From: Pseudoalteromonas luteoviolacea
Lineage (GTDB): Bacteria; Pseudomonadota; Gammaproteobacteria; Enterobacterales; Alteromonadaceae
Length of the DNA stretch: 64,000 nucleotides
Reading direction: 5' to 3'
Assembly (NCBI RefSeq): GCF_001696455.1
Contig: NZ_MAUJ01000001.1
Span: 1,736,001 to 1,800,000 of the forward strand
Shown here: positions 22,585-32,800 of the stretch, in pieces
How positions within the stretch are numbered: the stretch's first letter is position 1
Layout: each line of letters opens with the position of its first letter
Program-made: the position numbers and the translations under genes
The notes under the pieces: model-generated
Seen by the model: the letters and a program-made list of their open reading frames with translations, nothing else
Database searches by the model: none
Told to the model about the DNA's origin: nothing

Positions 22585-23034
22585 TGTGCTTTTTGCGCAC
22601 TCAATGTAAACATCAGGAACACTAATTGAGTTGCTATCGAATGACAATTTTTCAAATGAAATATTGTTTATATGGTAGCCATTCTCTTTTAATAATCTAT
22701 TCAGCGTTTTATACAGTGTTGTGCTTTTAAGAGCATCAACAAATAGTGGTTTTACCAAATGAGGCTCTTTAGTTAAATCACCTTTCCAATAGGGAAATTT
22801 ATCACTGTAAAAGTTAAATAACTCTGAATTAGTGTTTTTCGAGGACTCACCAATGAGCCTTACATATAGCTCTTTACGGCTAATTTTGATTACTGAGAAA
22901 ACCTCTTCAAGAGAGTTTGCATTGCTAGGGTAAAGAGCCAGTTCCATACTAGGAGTGGCGCCGTAACGGTTAAAGCTAGTTAATTTTACTTCAGTGCCAA
23001 AAGAAACTGCACTGAATAGTAAACTGATAATCAA
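22582..23034 (-). CDS. Integron cassette secreted protein, paralogue of the 5707 gene (150 aa)
   Basis: Shares with the 5707 product the blocks F(K/N)RYGATPSxELAL, RLIGxSSxxTN, ALKSTTL and FEKhS. The best ribosome binding site (GGAGG near 23057-23061) points to codon 23047-23049, which is ATC, exactly where the paralogue has its GTG; in-frame TTG (23032-23034) or CTG (23035-23037) are the nearest usable starts. The signal peptide (KHSLLIISLLFSAVSFG) would be complete only from 23049. The start codon may be mutated. Confidence 0.7.
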   Translation of the reverse strand: MIISLLFSAVSFGTEVKLTSFNRYGATPSMELALYPSNANSLEEVFSVIKISRKELYVRLIGESSKNTNSELFNFYSDKFPYWKGDLTKEPHLVKPLFVDALKSTTLYKTLNRLLKENGYHINNISFEKLSFDSNSISVPDVYIECAKST

Positions 23035-23070
23035 CAGTGAATGTTTGATAACGCAACCTCCAGTAACACA

Positions 23071-23166
23071 TAACGCCTCAGTTAAAAGGCAAAATTTGGT
23101 TGGCTATAGTGTGAAGCAGAGCGAAACCAGCCAACCTAATTTTGTCTGCTTTTAAACTATTTGTTT
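23071..23166 (-). repeat. attC site 47
   Basis: Starts TAACGCCTCAG; the right box reads TTGTTTTG instead of GTTA. Arms TTGGTTGGCT / AGCCAACCTAA. Confidence 0.8.
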
Positions 23167-23185
23167 TGTGTTCTTTTACTAATCG

Positions 23186-23536
23186 TTACTTGTTTAAAAG
23201 TGAAACTAACTTTTCTAGCCAGCTTTTTTTACGCTTAGAAACTGATTCTTGTAACATTGCTAGTTGCTGTTCGTCAGTCAATTGTATTTTATTAAATTTA
23301 TTTGGATTAGGCTGAGGTGGTTTAAAACCGAGTTCGATAGACTTGTTGAGCCAATATTGTTGTTTATCCAAGTCCTTTTTTACATGCATTCCAGTTTTGT
23401 ACATTTCGCTTATATTAAAGGCTGCACAACCACTTCCCAGTTTGTAAGCTTCAGTAAATAAAGACTCAGCCAACATTCCATTTTCGTTGATTAATGCATC
23501 GACTCCACATCTAATTAGTTCTTTTTCTTTTTCCAT
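23186..23536 (-). CDS. Integron cassette Sel1-repeat protein (116 aa)
   Basis: Starting at ATG 23534-23536 (the frame to 23563 runs into attC 48), the protein has a single Sel1/TPR-like unit: LFTEAYKLGSGCAAFNISEMYKTGMHVKKDLDKQQYWLNKSIELG at about 29-72. Sel1 repeats mediate protein contacts. The C-terminal third is basic and helical. Cytoplasmic. Confidence 0.75.
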   Translation of the reverse strand: MEKEKELIRCGVDALINENGMLAESLFTEAYKLGSGCAAFNISEMYKTGMHVKKDLDKQQYWLNKSIELGFKPPQPNPNKFNKIQLTDEQQLAMLQESVSKRKKSWLEKLVSLLNK

Positions 23537-23562
23537 GTTTGGCACCGTACTGGGTGAACACA

Positions 23563-23655
23563 TAACGCCTAAATAACGGGCTAATAAAACTTTTCTATAC
23601 TTAGTGAGGTACGAACTAAGCCAAGCTTTATTAGACCGCGTTGATTTTTTTGTTA
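23563..23655 (-). repeat. attC site 48
   Basis: Starts TAACGCCTAAA, ends TTTGTTA, 93 bp. Arms ACTTTTCTATACTTAG..CTAAGCCAAGCTTTATTAGACC. This is the attC of the first (integrase-proximal) cassette. Confidence 0.9.
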
Positions 23656-24162
23656 GCTCTCATTGAACCCTATATAGTAGCAAAAGTAATGAACAAACCA
23701 GAGTGTTTTTTTAGCTATATAATGAAGCTCGTAATTATCTAATTCTGTAAAATTAGAGTCTTCGGTAATATGCACAATATTATTTCTGTTATCTCTAATA
23801 AGCTTCCAAGTGCCTATATGAGGGAACTTTAATTCTTTTAATTTTTCTTCAACTTTTTTGGCTCTAGTTAAACCAAATACTTCATTAAAAAATGCGTCTA
23901 TGGCAGCAGAACCAACACAAATAGTCGCTATCCAGCAACCATTTCGAAAACACCTTTCCATTTCTTCAGTTAACGTAAAGTAAAAGTCGTAATTTTTATT
24001 ATATTCCAGATAGTAATGAGGTCCGGTATTTGTATCTAATTGAGCATTTAGAACCGCTGAATCATGTTGACGACCAAGTTGCTCATCTCTCATTGCCCAT
24101 TGCTCCCGAGTTGGTGGTACTGGGATACCATTATGATCATTTTCTAAAAAGGGATCGAACAT
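23653..24162 (-). CDS. First integron cassette: HEPN-like protein (169 aa)
   Basis: This is the cassette next to attI, hence probably the last acquired. Residues ~60-165 form a helical domain: a CWIATICVGSAAIDAFFNEVF helix, then KLIRDNRNNIVHITED, whose Arg-x4-His (RNNIVH) fits HEPN-type motifs, and a C-terminal aromatic helix (LWFVHYFCYYIG). HEPN proteins are often RNases or nucleotidyltransferase partners; here no partner gene is adjacent. Start at 24162 behind GAGGAAG. Assignment is tentative. Confidence 0.7.
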   Translation of the reverse strand: MFDPFLENDHNGIPVPPTREQWAMRDEQLGRQHDSAVLNAQLDTNTGPHYYLEYNKNYDFYFTLTEEMERCFRNGCWIATICVGSAAIDAFFNEVFGLTRAKKVEEKLKELKFPHIGTWKLIRDNRNNIVHITEDSNFTELDNYELHYIAKKTLWFVHYFCYYIGFNES

Positions 24163-24175
24163 ACTTCCTCAGAGA

Positions 24176-24260
24176 GCTAACATATTATTCTACGATAAAA
24201 GTCGCATAACTACAGCAGAATTTCCACCGCATAACAACGACTACCCATGTATACATTTTA
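24176..24260 (-). other. attI-side junction of the integron
   Basis: The last cassette's start is preceded by GAGCTAAC (24175-24182), the box that forms the attI/cassette crossover, and no attC structure follows. The ~80 bp to its right lie between the array and the integrase remnant and so hold attI or what is left of it. Confidence 0.55.
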
Positions 24261-24301
24261 TTATGCCCAACCTTAACTATAACTTGAATAGATGTCACCA
24301 A

Positions 24302-24326
24302 ATTATAATTGATAAAAGTACGTCAA
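24302..24326 (-). promoter_or_regulatory. Possible cassette promoter (Pc)
   Basis: On the minus strand TTGACG is followed 13 bases later by TATAAT, pointing into the array. The spacer is too short for an ideal sigma-70 promoter, so the call is weak, but an outward promoter is expected here. Confidence 0.25.
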
Positions 24327-24363
24327 ATGCCGCATACCAATGATAATTGGTAAATCACATTAA

Positions 24364-24379
24364 CTGTATTTGTATACAT
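24364..24379 (+). promoter_or_regulatory. LexA-box-like palindrome upstream of the integrase remnant
   Basis: CTGTATTTGTATACAT matches the SOS box pattern CTG-N10-CAG except for the last base, and sits 26 bases before the old start codon. Integron integrases are commonly LexA-controlled. Confidence 0.45.
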
Positions 24380-24404
24380 ATAAATAACCCAAATGGAATT
24401 TGCT

Positions 24405-24790
24405 ATGAAATCGCCATTTTTATCTATGAGCCAAGCACATATGCATCCCACAAAAGATGCATCAAGAATACTATTTCATGTTATGTACGCTGGATAACCA
24501 AGTTCATTCGTTTCCATCACTTGTTGCACCCAAATACACTTGGCGAAGTGGCTGTAGAGCAATTTTTAAGTCATCTAGCTAATCAACTAAACGTGGCTGA
24601 AAACACGCCAGCTCAGGCGCTCAATGCACTTGTATACATGTACAAAGAGACTACTAAACGGCCGCTGAGTTTAGGGCTAAAGTTTAATCAAAGTCGTCAC
24701 TAACCATTGTGCTCACAGAGCAAGAACAAGCGTTACAACACCAATTACTCTGTCATCTCGTACATTGAGTTCAATTCCTAGCGTATAAAT
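24405..24790 (+). pseudogene. intI: Integron integrase (IntI) remnant, frameshifted and truncated
   Basis: ATG 24405 opens MKSPFLSMSQAHM, matching IntI N-termini, then the frame is lost. A second frame continues the tyrosine-recombinase core-binding domain: ISCYVRWITKFIRFHHLLHP, VEQFLSHLANQLNVAENT and ALNALVYMYKE, with RPLSLGLKF. A third frame from about 24700 gives LTIVLTEQEQALQHQL, the start of the catalytic domain. Nothing after that is recognisable, so the Arg-His-Arg-Tyr catalytic residues are lost. It is oriented away from the array, as expected for IntI. Confidence 0.85.
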
Positions 24791-25057
24791 AACATCTCCA
24801 ATCCCATCAAACGTCTTGCCTCATACACTTTCCAGTATTTAAGCGAGGTGAGTTATACACCGCTCAATGCCTTGACATAAAGCTGCGCTGTCGGCACGTG
24901 ACATCGTCATAGCACTGAGAAAACCAACCTGTATTATCCATCCCAAATGTTTACACATTTTCTGTCAGCTCAGATGCCATAGATTGCCAACCCCGCAATT
25001 TTGTACAAGCGCTTATGAATAAGTTGCGTTAAGCTGATTTTGGTAAGGGGGAAGTTT

Positions 25058-25858
25058 ATGCAGCAATCAAAATTCAGCTTTCATCACGAACTAGGTGGTT
25101 TGGAAGTACTTCATAATATTGATAAAAAAACTGATTTTGGGCGTCATAACCACAGTGGTTATACGCTGGCACTGGTCGATTGCGGTGCACAGCGATTTTT
25201 TCGCTCTGGCGGGCAACATTTGGCGGGTAAAAATAGCTTGATATTGATCAATGCAGAACAAGTCCACGATTGTCGAAAAGCCTGCGAAGGCATCTCATCA
25301 TATCGTTCTATGTACCCGACGCCAGAGCTATTTAATCGTCTCATGGACAACACCAAACACCGCGCTCCCTATTTTTCTGACGCTGTGATACATGACCCAG
25401 TATTAGCATCGCAATTACATGGGCTATTTGACACCTTAGATTCATCCGCTAGCCAATTAGAAAAACAATCACAGCTAGTTGGCTTTTTAACTAACCTCTG
25501 TGCAACCACCGGAAAGTTGCACCTCGCAGAGGACCAAAAATCAATTCAATGTCGTATCGACTTGGCAAAGTCCTACTTACTTGATCATTTGTTTGATGAC
25601 GTCGCTTTGAGTGACCTCGCCTCTCTTATACACATGAGCCATTTTCACTTTGTCCGCGCCTTTAAAGCCCAAACTGGGTTGACGCCCCATGCGTTTCAGA
25701 TTCAGCACCGTTTAAACCATGCCAAAGCGCTGCTGCGTCGCGGCGATAATATTTCAGACGTCGCAAACTCGGTGGGCTTTTACGATCACAGTCACTTTAG
25801 CCGACACTTCAAAAAGAATATGGGGATCACACCCAATCAATATAAACAGGCTTGCTAA
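25058..25858 (+). CDS. AraC-family transcriptional regulator
   Basis: 266-residue AraC protein. The N-terminal cupin-like sensor domain has GRHNHSGYTLALVDCG near residues 28-43 and LINAEQVHDC near 66-75. The C-terminal 100 residues hold two helix-turn-helix units: LSDLASLIHMSHFHFVRAFKAQTG, and ISDVANSVGFYDHSHFSRHFKK followed by GITPNQYK. The start is ATG 25058 behind AAGGGGGAAG. It ends 3 bases before azlC, so it is co-transcribed and probably controls the exporter. Confidence 0.9.
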   Translation: MQQSKFSFHHELGGLEVLHNIDKKTDFGRHNHSGYTLALVDCGAQRFFRSGGQHLAGKNSLILINAEQVHDCRKACEGISSYRSMYPTPELFNRLMDNTKHRAPYFSDAVIHDPVLASQLHGLFDTLDSSASQLEKQSQLVGFLTNLCATTGKLHLAEDQKSIQCRIDLAKSYLLDHLFDDVALSDLASLIHMSHFHFVRAFKAQTGLTPHAFQIQHRLNHAKALLRRGDNISDVANSVGFYDHSHFSRHFKKNMGITPNQYKQAC

Positions 25859-25861
25859 ACA

Positions 25862-26545
25862 ATGAAAATTGCAATTAAGAAAGGGCTGCTAGACATGCTG
25901 CCACTCAATTTAGCTGTCCTGCCTTGGGGCATTTTATGTGGATCGCTGGCCATTCAAAATGGCTTTTCGGCACTCGAAGCGCAGCTCATGTCTTTACTGG
26001 TGTTTGCGGGTTCGGCCCAGCTTGTGGCCATTGAGCTTATGGCCAAAGATGTTTCTTTTGTCACGCTGCTCATCACCACCTTTATCATCAGTGCACGTCA
26101 CTTGCTTTATGGCTTATCAATACGCAATAAGATGGTTGATAAACCGCTAAAATGGCGCGGGCCTATTGCTTTCTTTTTAACCGATGAACTGTTTGCTTTT
26201 TCCCATCATCATCGCGCTTATCAGGGTAAATTGCGCCTCGTGTACGCTTTGGTGGCAGGTGGTAGCTTCTATCTTGCGTGGAATTTGTGGACTTTCTTTG
26301 GCATTGTGGCGGGTCAATTTTTGCCCGACTTAACAAACTTAGGATTAGACTTTGCCATTGCAGCCATTTTTATCGCCCTTGTCGTACCGGGCATTTCGAA
26401 TTTACCCATATTGCTTGCATGTGTTGTCTCTGGACTGAGCATGCTGTACTTCAAAACAATAGAGTTCGAGTTTGGCTTAGTAGCTGCTTCGCTACTCGGC
26501 ATGACGACAGGCTATTTACTCCAAGCCAAAGAGGACAAATCATGA
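25862..26545 (+). CDS. azlC: AzlC family branched-chain amino acid export subunit
   Basis: 227 residues with about seven hydrophobic segments. Hallmarks of AzlC: an LPWGILCGSLAIQNGF start, LLVFAGSAQLVAIELM near 47-62, TTFIISARHLLYGLS near 72-86 and FFLTDELFAF near 103-112. With AzlD it forms a large/small subunit inner-membrane exporter for branched-chain amino acids. Its stop codon overlaps the azlD start (ATGA). Confidence 0.93.
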   Translation: MKIAIKKGLLDMLPLNLAVLPWGILCGSLAIQNGFSALEAQLMSLLVFAGSAQLVAIELMAKDVSFVTLLITTFIISARHLLYGLSIRNKMVDKPLKWRGPIAFFLTDELFAFSHHHRAYQGKLRLVYALVAGGSFYLAWNLWTFFGIVAGQFLPDLTNLGLDFAIAAIFIALVVPGISNLPILLACVVSGLSMLYFKTIEFEFGLVAASLLGMTTGYLLQAKEDKS

Positions 26546-26841
26546 TCACAACGATTATTGCCCTAGCGTGCGTCACCTTTGCAACTCGCTATTTATTCTT
26601 GGCCAAGCATTTACCTTTTACCATTGGTCCCAAGTTTCAGCGCTTCTTAAGATTCAGCGCCCCCTGTGTATTGACTGCTATTTGGGTACCTATCGTATTT
26701 ATGCAAAACGGGGAGTTGGTTACCAATCTTCATAATCCCTATATCTTAGGTGCAACGATGGCTATTTTGCTTGCGCTTAAATTTAAAAGTCTGTACGTCA
26801 CAACTTTTGGAAGCCTAGCTGTATTTTTTGTCTTTTTTTGA
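26542..26841 (+). CDS. azlD: AzlD family branched-chain amino acid export small subunit
   Basis: 99-residue membrane protein with three to four helices. The FATRYLFL and FLRFSAPCVLTAIWVPIVF segments match the AzlD pattern. ATG 26542 overlaps the azlC stop by 4 bases, so translation is coupled. Confidence 0.9.
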   Translation: MITTIIALACVTFATRYLFLAKHLPFTIGPKFQRFLRFSAPCVLTAIWVPIVFMQNGELVTNLHNPYILGATMAILLALKFKSLYVTTFGSLAVFFVFF

Positions 26842-26844
26842 AAC

Positions 26845-26880
26845 TAAAAAAGCCCCTACGGCCACAGGCGACAGGGGCTT
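26845..26880 (-). terminator. Bidirectional terminator between azlD and the giant nuclease gene
   Basis: Stem AAGCCCCT (26850-26857) / AGGGGCTT (26873-26880). On the minus strand a T run follows (A run at 26846-26851), so it mainly serves the large minus-strand gene. Confidence 0.8.
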
Positions 26881-26899
26881 ATAAATCTACTAATAATTA

Positions 26900-29800
26900 T
26901 TATCTTCTGCGACGTAACAACGCAGGGATAACAAGCAATAGCATTAGTACAGGCATAGAACCACTCGAGATCTCTACTTTTTCTGGCTCAGAGCTGCCGC
27001 TAGGGCGAACATTCACTGTGACATATAATGTACCTGACGCTTGGGCATTGTGCTCATCAACGACGACATAGTTAATCGCCACTTTGCCTTCGCTGTTTGC
27101 ATCAGGCTTGAATGTGATTGAACTATCGGTGAATGTCACTTCACCTGACTCAGCAGTCGCACTAATAAGTGTCAACTTACCCCCTTCAGGATCAGAGTCA
27201 TTGCTAATCACATTAACAGTGACAGTTTGGTCATTGTACAAGTCCGTGATGTCATCAACCGCGATTGGCGCTTGGTTTTGCACCGGTGCTTTGGCAACGA
27301 TGTTTACACGAACAGATGCCGTGCTTGTCGCACCTTTACCATCGCTCACTGTATACTGAATCGTATCAGTACCAACATAATCAAGCGCACTTTGATACTG
27401 CAAGCTTGAATCATTGTTAATAGTAACTGTTCCGCGTTCTGCTACCGCATTGATCACATACAGTGTGTCACCGTCAGCATCAGTGTCATTGGCAAGCACT
27501 TCTATCACTACTGACTCGTTGCGAACAACCTCTTGCGTATCATCCAAAGAAACTGGTGCTTTGTTGTCACTGCGCGTCACACCTACACCGCCTGGATCGA
27601 CGATTTTGCCATTTTTAACGCCATCGGCGTCGTACTCACCACCATCGACTAAGGTTAGTCTCACACACCAAGCACCTTCAACTAGGCCTTCTTGCCAACT
27701 CGCATCATTAATGCTTGGGCAATAACCTTCTTGACCCATGGCAGAGTGAATCGCATTGCCATTTTGTGCAGAGAATGTCACCCAACCTTGGTTTGGTAAA
27801 TACTTACGATATTGAGCATTTGCTGGTACCGCAGCTTGTTGTGGCAATACTACTTTAACGCTATCTGTACCACTTGGCATGTTAACGACGAAGTCAAAAA
27901 TACCACCGCGGTTTTCTACACCTTCATCGGCATTAACCAAACCAGTATTTACGGCTTCTTCAGCACTGAGTGATGCCGCGTTTTTATCGCTGCTAAGCCC
28001 TAGACCACCTAGAGACATACACACACCGGCTTCGACTTCAATCAGGCTTGATCCCCAGTTGTTGCCACTTGAAGGCAAGACATTACACTGTACGTCAATT
28101 GGATCTAGGTAATTAGGAATACCATCGGCATCGTCGTCACCAAAACCTTCCATTGCATCATTCAGCAGGTCACCATCTGAGTCTGCGTTTTCATCTAACG
28201 TAGGTTGTTCTGAAACGACCTTAAATACCACGCTTTGCGTATCAAACAACCCTTCGTTATCTATGGCTTTCGCACTTATTTGGTAAACACCAACAGACAG
28301 ATCTGCAGCATTGATGCTAAATACCGTTGAATCGTTGCTTTCGTTAGTCAAACCATCTTGTGCAGTCCACTCAATAACGTGTGTGTCCGCGCTATTTTGA
28401 TCTAGCACTTCGGCAGTGATCGTAATAAGGCCGTGCTCAGTAACCATGATTGAGCGAGCTTCACCTTGTTGCTCTGCATTTAGAGTTAGCTCTGGCGCAA
28501 TATTAGATTCAACGATTGTAATTTCGTGGCGCTGTTCAACACTTGCATTTAAGCCTGTGGTATCCAACGAAATTACCAATGTTTCGTCTGAATCATTCAC
28601 TTCATCTAGCAGTGTCTCAACCGTGATTTCACCACGCGTACCTGACTCGATTGTCAACTTGCCAGCCGCCATTGTGTAATCATCTTCACTTGCCGTGCCT
28701 GAAACAGCAAAGTCAATAATCACTGGATATTCGAAATGCTCACCACTTAACACAACAGGGACTGTTGCAGTTTGCCCTTCGACAATAATCTGACTCGGCG
28801 CTGGTATACTCACCATTGGACGCACATTAACTATTTGTGCAGCTTTTGCACAAACGTCTTCTGTACCACAAGCTTGCCAGTAAACTTTATTCTCGCCAGA
28901 AGGTAAGAAGTTACTGCCTACAAGCTCAACAGCGATAGGTTCACCACTATTATCAACCGCAGTTGCCACGCCCAAATCAACTTTAGTAAGCTGGCCAGTT
29001 GCATTGACGGTTAAGTCAGCCGGCACTGTGATCACAGGTGCAGAAGGTTGATCTTGGCGGACTTCTAATACACCCTCAGCACGACCACCGAACCCATCCG
29101 AAATAGCATAACGAACTTGTGCTACACCGTTGAATGTGTCGTTGGTGCTAAATACGATTTGGTTATCTGCAATAACTGCGTTACCCGCATCTGCATTTAC
29201 TGCCACGAGTGACAACTTGTCACCATCAGGGTCTCTGTCATTATTTAACACTGCAACCGTGACCGTTGATTGGTTTGCATCTAGTTGCACAAAGTCATCT
29301 GTCGCCACTGGTGCAAGGTTTGCGGTGCTAATTTGAACACGTACTGTGCCCTCAGATGTCGCGCTGCCGTCACTGATTGCATAGTTGATAATAGCATTAC
29401 CCGAATTTAAGGCAGGCGCTTTATACAGCAGTACATTGCCATCGATAACCACATTACCAATATCCGCAGATGCCGATGTTATGCGTAGTAAATCACCGTC
29501 AATGTCACTATCATTTGCAAGTACGTCAATTTCAGCCGTTACTTTTGCAGATACAGTCACTGAGTCGTTAACCACTGTCGGTGCATCATTTTGTGGCGCA
29601 ACCGTCACCGCAATGTCTGCACTGGCTGTGAGACCTTCTTCATCACGAATTACATAAGAGATTTGTGCAGCGCCATTGAAGTTTGCCGCTGGCGTATAAG
29701 TTACCTCAGAACCAGAGAACTCTACTTGGCCACTGCCCGATGTGAGTGTCGCAGAGCTTACTTTTAAGGTTGCAACATTTTCGTCAGTATCGTTACCCAA

Positions 29801-32800
29801 TACAGCAATCGTCACGACCTGATCTTCAAGTACGCTCGCAGTATCATTAACAGCCACTGGCGCTTTATTCTTGGCAATAACGTTAACAACAATGTTGGCA
29901 CTCGCCGTACCGCCGTTACCATCTGTGATGGTATAACTAATCAATGCTTCACCAACAAAATCAGCGCTTGGTACATAGCTTACTTGCGCATCCGTGAAGC
30001 GTACCTCACCAGAGCCTGAAACGAGTGTAGCCGCGGTGATAGTTAGCGCATTCGCATCTGCGTCCGTATCATTGGCGAGCACATCGATGGTTACCGTATC
30101 ACCTTGAACCGCATCCGCTGTATCGTCGTTTGCAACAGGCGCTTGGTTATCAGGGATAACAACCGCTTCTAGATCGAAGTCGGTGATCACAGGATCATGA
30201 TCTGACGAACGATAAGGAGACTCCGAGAACCACTTAGATTGCTGATCTTCAGACTTGCCTTCGGTGTTGTAGTCCAAACCGGCTGCTTCATCCGCATTTA
30301 TATGCCAATGCATCGTTTGTACAACGCTATCTACCGACGTGCTGGCTGTTAGCATGTGATCTAAGCTACCCGCCACGCCGCTGTAGTAGTATGAGTAGTT
30401 GTCACCAGCTTCTTTTTCAATGCTCAGATTAGCAAAGCCGGCATTGTAGAATTCAAGCATGGGCGCTTCATAAGCATATGCATTAAAGTCACCTAAAATG
30501 GCATACACAGGTGCATCTGCACTTTGAATAACAGTATTAGTTGTCGCTTCACCATTGGCTTTGGTTAGCGCTGCGATCACGGTTTTTGCTGCCAATACGC
30601 GCTGACCATTACAAGCGCCCTCGACTGCATCATCCATATCCGCACCACATGAACCACCTTTAGAGCGGAAGTGATTAACAACGACGCGAACTTCTTTTCC
30701 GCCGTTAATTGGTTTGAATGACTGTAGCATTGGCGGTCTATGCGCGCGGGTTGCCTCGTCAAAAGGAGCATCTGTGATCACTTGTGCTGTGCCCTGTGGC
30801 GCAACTCGGTTTGCACGATAAATAATGCCAACCGTCACTGAGTCAGTACCAACTTGATCGAGTTTAGGATCGATAAACGCCCAATCGTTGACCTCATCGC
30901 GCTCATTTAAACCATCAATCAGGTTCTTGATCGCACTGTTATCACCGTAACCATTGTTTTCGATTTCCATCAAACCTACAACGTCTGAATCTGATGCCAA
31001 TATTGCACGGATCACCTTGCTACGTTGGCGGTTAAACTCTTTCTCGTTGTTTGCACCACGGCCATTAAAGTCAACAAAGTAGTTCAGTACGTTAAAGCTC
31101 GCGACACGAATATGTTGCTCAGATTTACGCTCGACAGGCTTGTTGCGGCGCGGGTTAGACTGCTCGAAACTCGGTACACTTGTCGGTATTAGCTTGTAGT
31201 TACCGTATGTGTAGTGAATCACACCCGACATATTAGACGCTTGTGCACCAGAACGCAGTGGCTTATCCGCACTGAAATCTGGGTAGTAACTGATCTCTTC
31301 CGGGTTACTTTGGGTTGAATTGTCATCTACAAGTAGCACGTTTCTGACATTAAGTTCAGCTAACTCAGCTCGGCGAGGATCGTCTTTAGGATACTTATTT
31401 GTAGGCTGCATTCGCATGCCTTGAGACAAGTAAATTTCACCATATTTCGTAAAGTTGTGGCTAAGTGTGACATGCAGCTTTTGCGGCATAGAAATCCACA
31501 TACCTTCCAAAGTCTCTTGATCGAACCCTTTTGCAAAAGGTAAGTTCACCTCAGTTGGTGTTACTTGTGTTAGCACATCGGTTGCACACGAGATTGTGTC
31601 TGAAACGGTATTGATTTGAGTGAGGTCGTACTTTTCAGCAACTTTACCTAGTACTCGAACTTGTTCACCCACTTTTACTTTAGTGTTTGTATCAGCAACG
31701 AAAATACCTTCTGAAGTATTACTATCACGATCTGCATGTTGATCTTCTTCTTGGATGAAGAAACCACCGTGTTGACCTGCATCTTGGAAAGACGCAACAA
31801 CCACACCTTCAATCACCACAGACTGATCAACAAGTGGGCTAGACTTTCCATTACCTTGAATAGCGCTAATTAAGGTCGCAGGATCGCTACATGCGCCAAT
31901 TTGTACTTGAGGTGGTGTTGACCCCCCGTCCGTACCACAGGCTGCAACACCACTACAACCCAAACCATCGGCTGTATTTTTTGCGAAACCTTCCCATTCA
32001 ATACTTGGATCAAAGGCATCATCTAATACTGTGTCACCCGAAGTGATCCCGTCTTTGCGTCGTAGGGTTTTGTCTTTAGTTGATGTATCACCACTGCCCC
32101 AAGCACTGCCAGGATCGGTGCCGACTTGACCAAATACATCTGCAACTTGACCATCGACCATTAGAACCAGCGCATCATCACCATTGAAGTAAGTAATGGT
32201 ACTGGTGCTGTCTTGGCGGCTTTTAATATCGTCGTTTGCGCTGCTATTCGCAATAACGTGCGTTTCGCCATGCTTTAGTTCACCAGACAGCGTTTGCGTT
32301 CTTAACCCTTCAGTCGTTAGCGGCTTACCGTTGTCTGCAAGTGTAATTGTCACGCGGCTAAGGTCTAAAGTTGCACCGGTAAAGTTGGTAATTTCAACAG
32401 CTTTGTTGCTACTACTTCCCTCAATATACTCGGTGAAGATAACTTTGCTCGCTTCAACCTTTTCACTCACCTGAATAGAAAACTCAGGCAAGTTCACAAC
32501 ATCGGTGTTGCCATCTGTCACACCTATTACAATATTGCTTGTGGTACCGATGTCTTTACTAGAAGGCGTACCAGACAATTCACCGTTTTGCGTATTGAAT
32601 GTTGCCCAAGTCGGTTTGTTGGTGATTGAGAACGTGAGCGTGTCATTGTCTACATCATTCGCTTGTGGCTGAAAGCTATAGGCAACATCAACAACGGCAC
32701 TGGTATTTGGTTTACCTGATATAGTTGGAGGGTTCTTAATCGTGCTAGGGTCGACGACTTCAATGTTGAAGCTCGGTAACGACACCGTCGATTTCCCATC

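Noticed and set aside
222..23655. The 48 spaced repeats could be a CRISPR-like array
   Set aside because: Intervals are genes of 150-800 bp, repeats are 50-120 bp and varied, and no cas genes are present; the pattern is integron attC.
24790..25057. Possible further IntI C-terminus or another gene
   Set aside because: None of the three frames shows IntI catalytic motifs; short minus-strand frames lack start signals.
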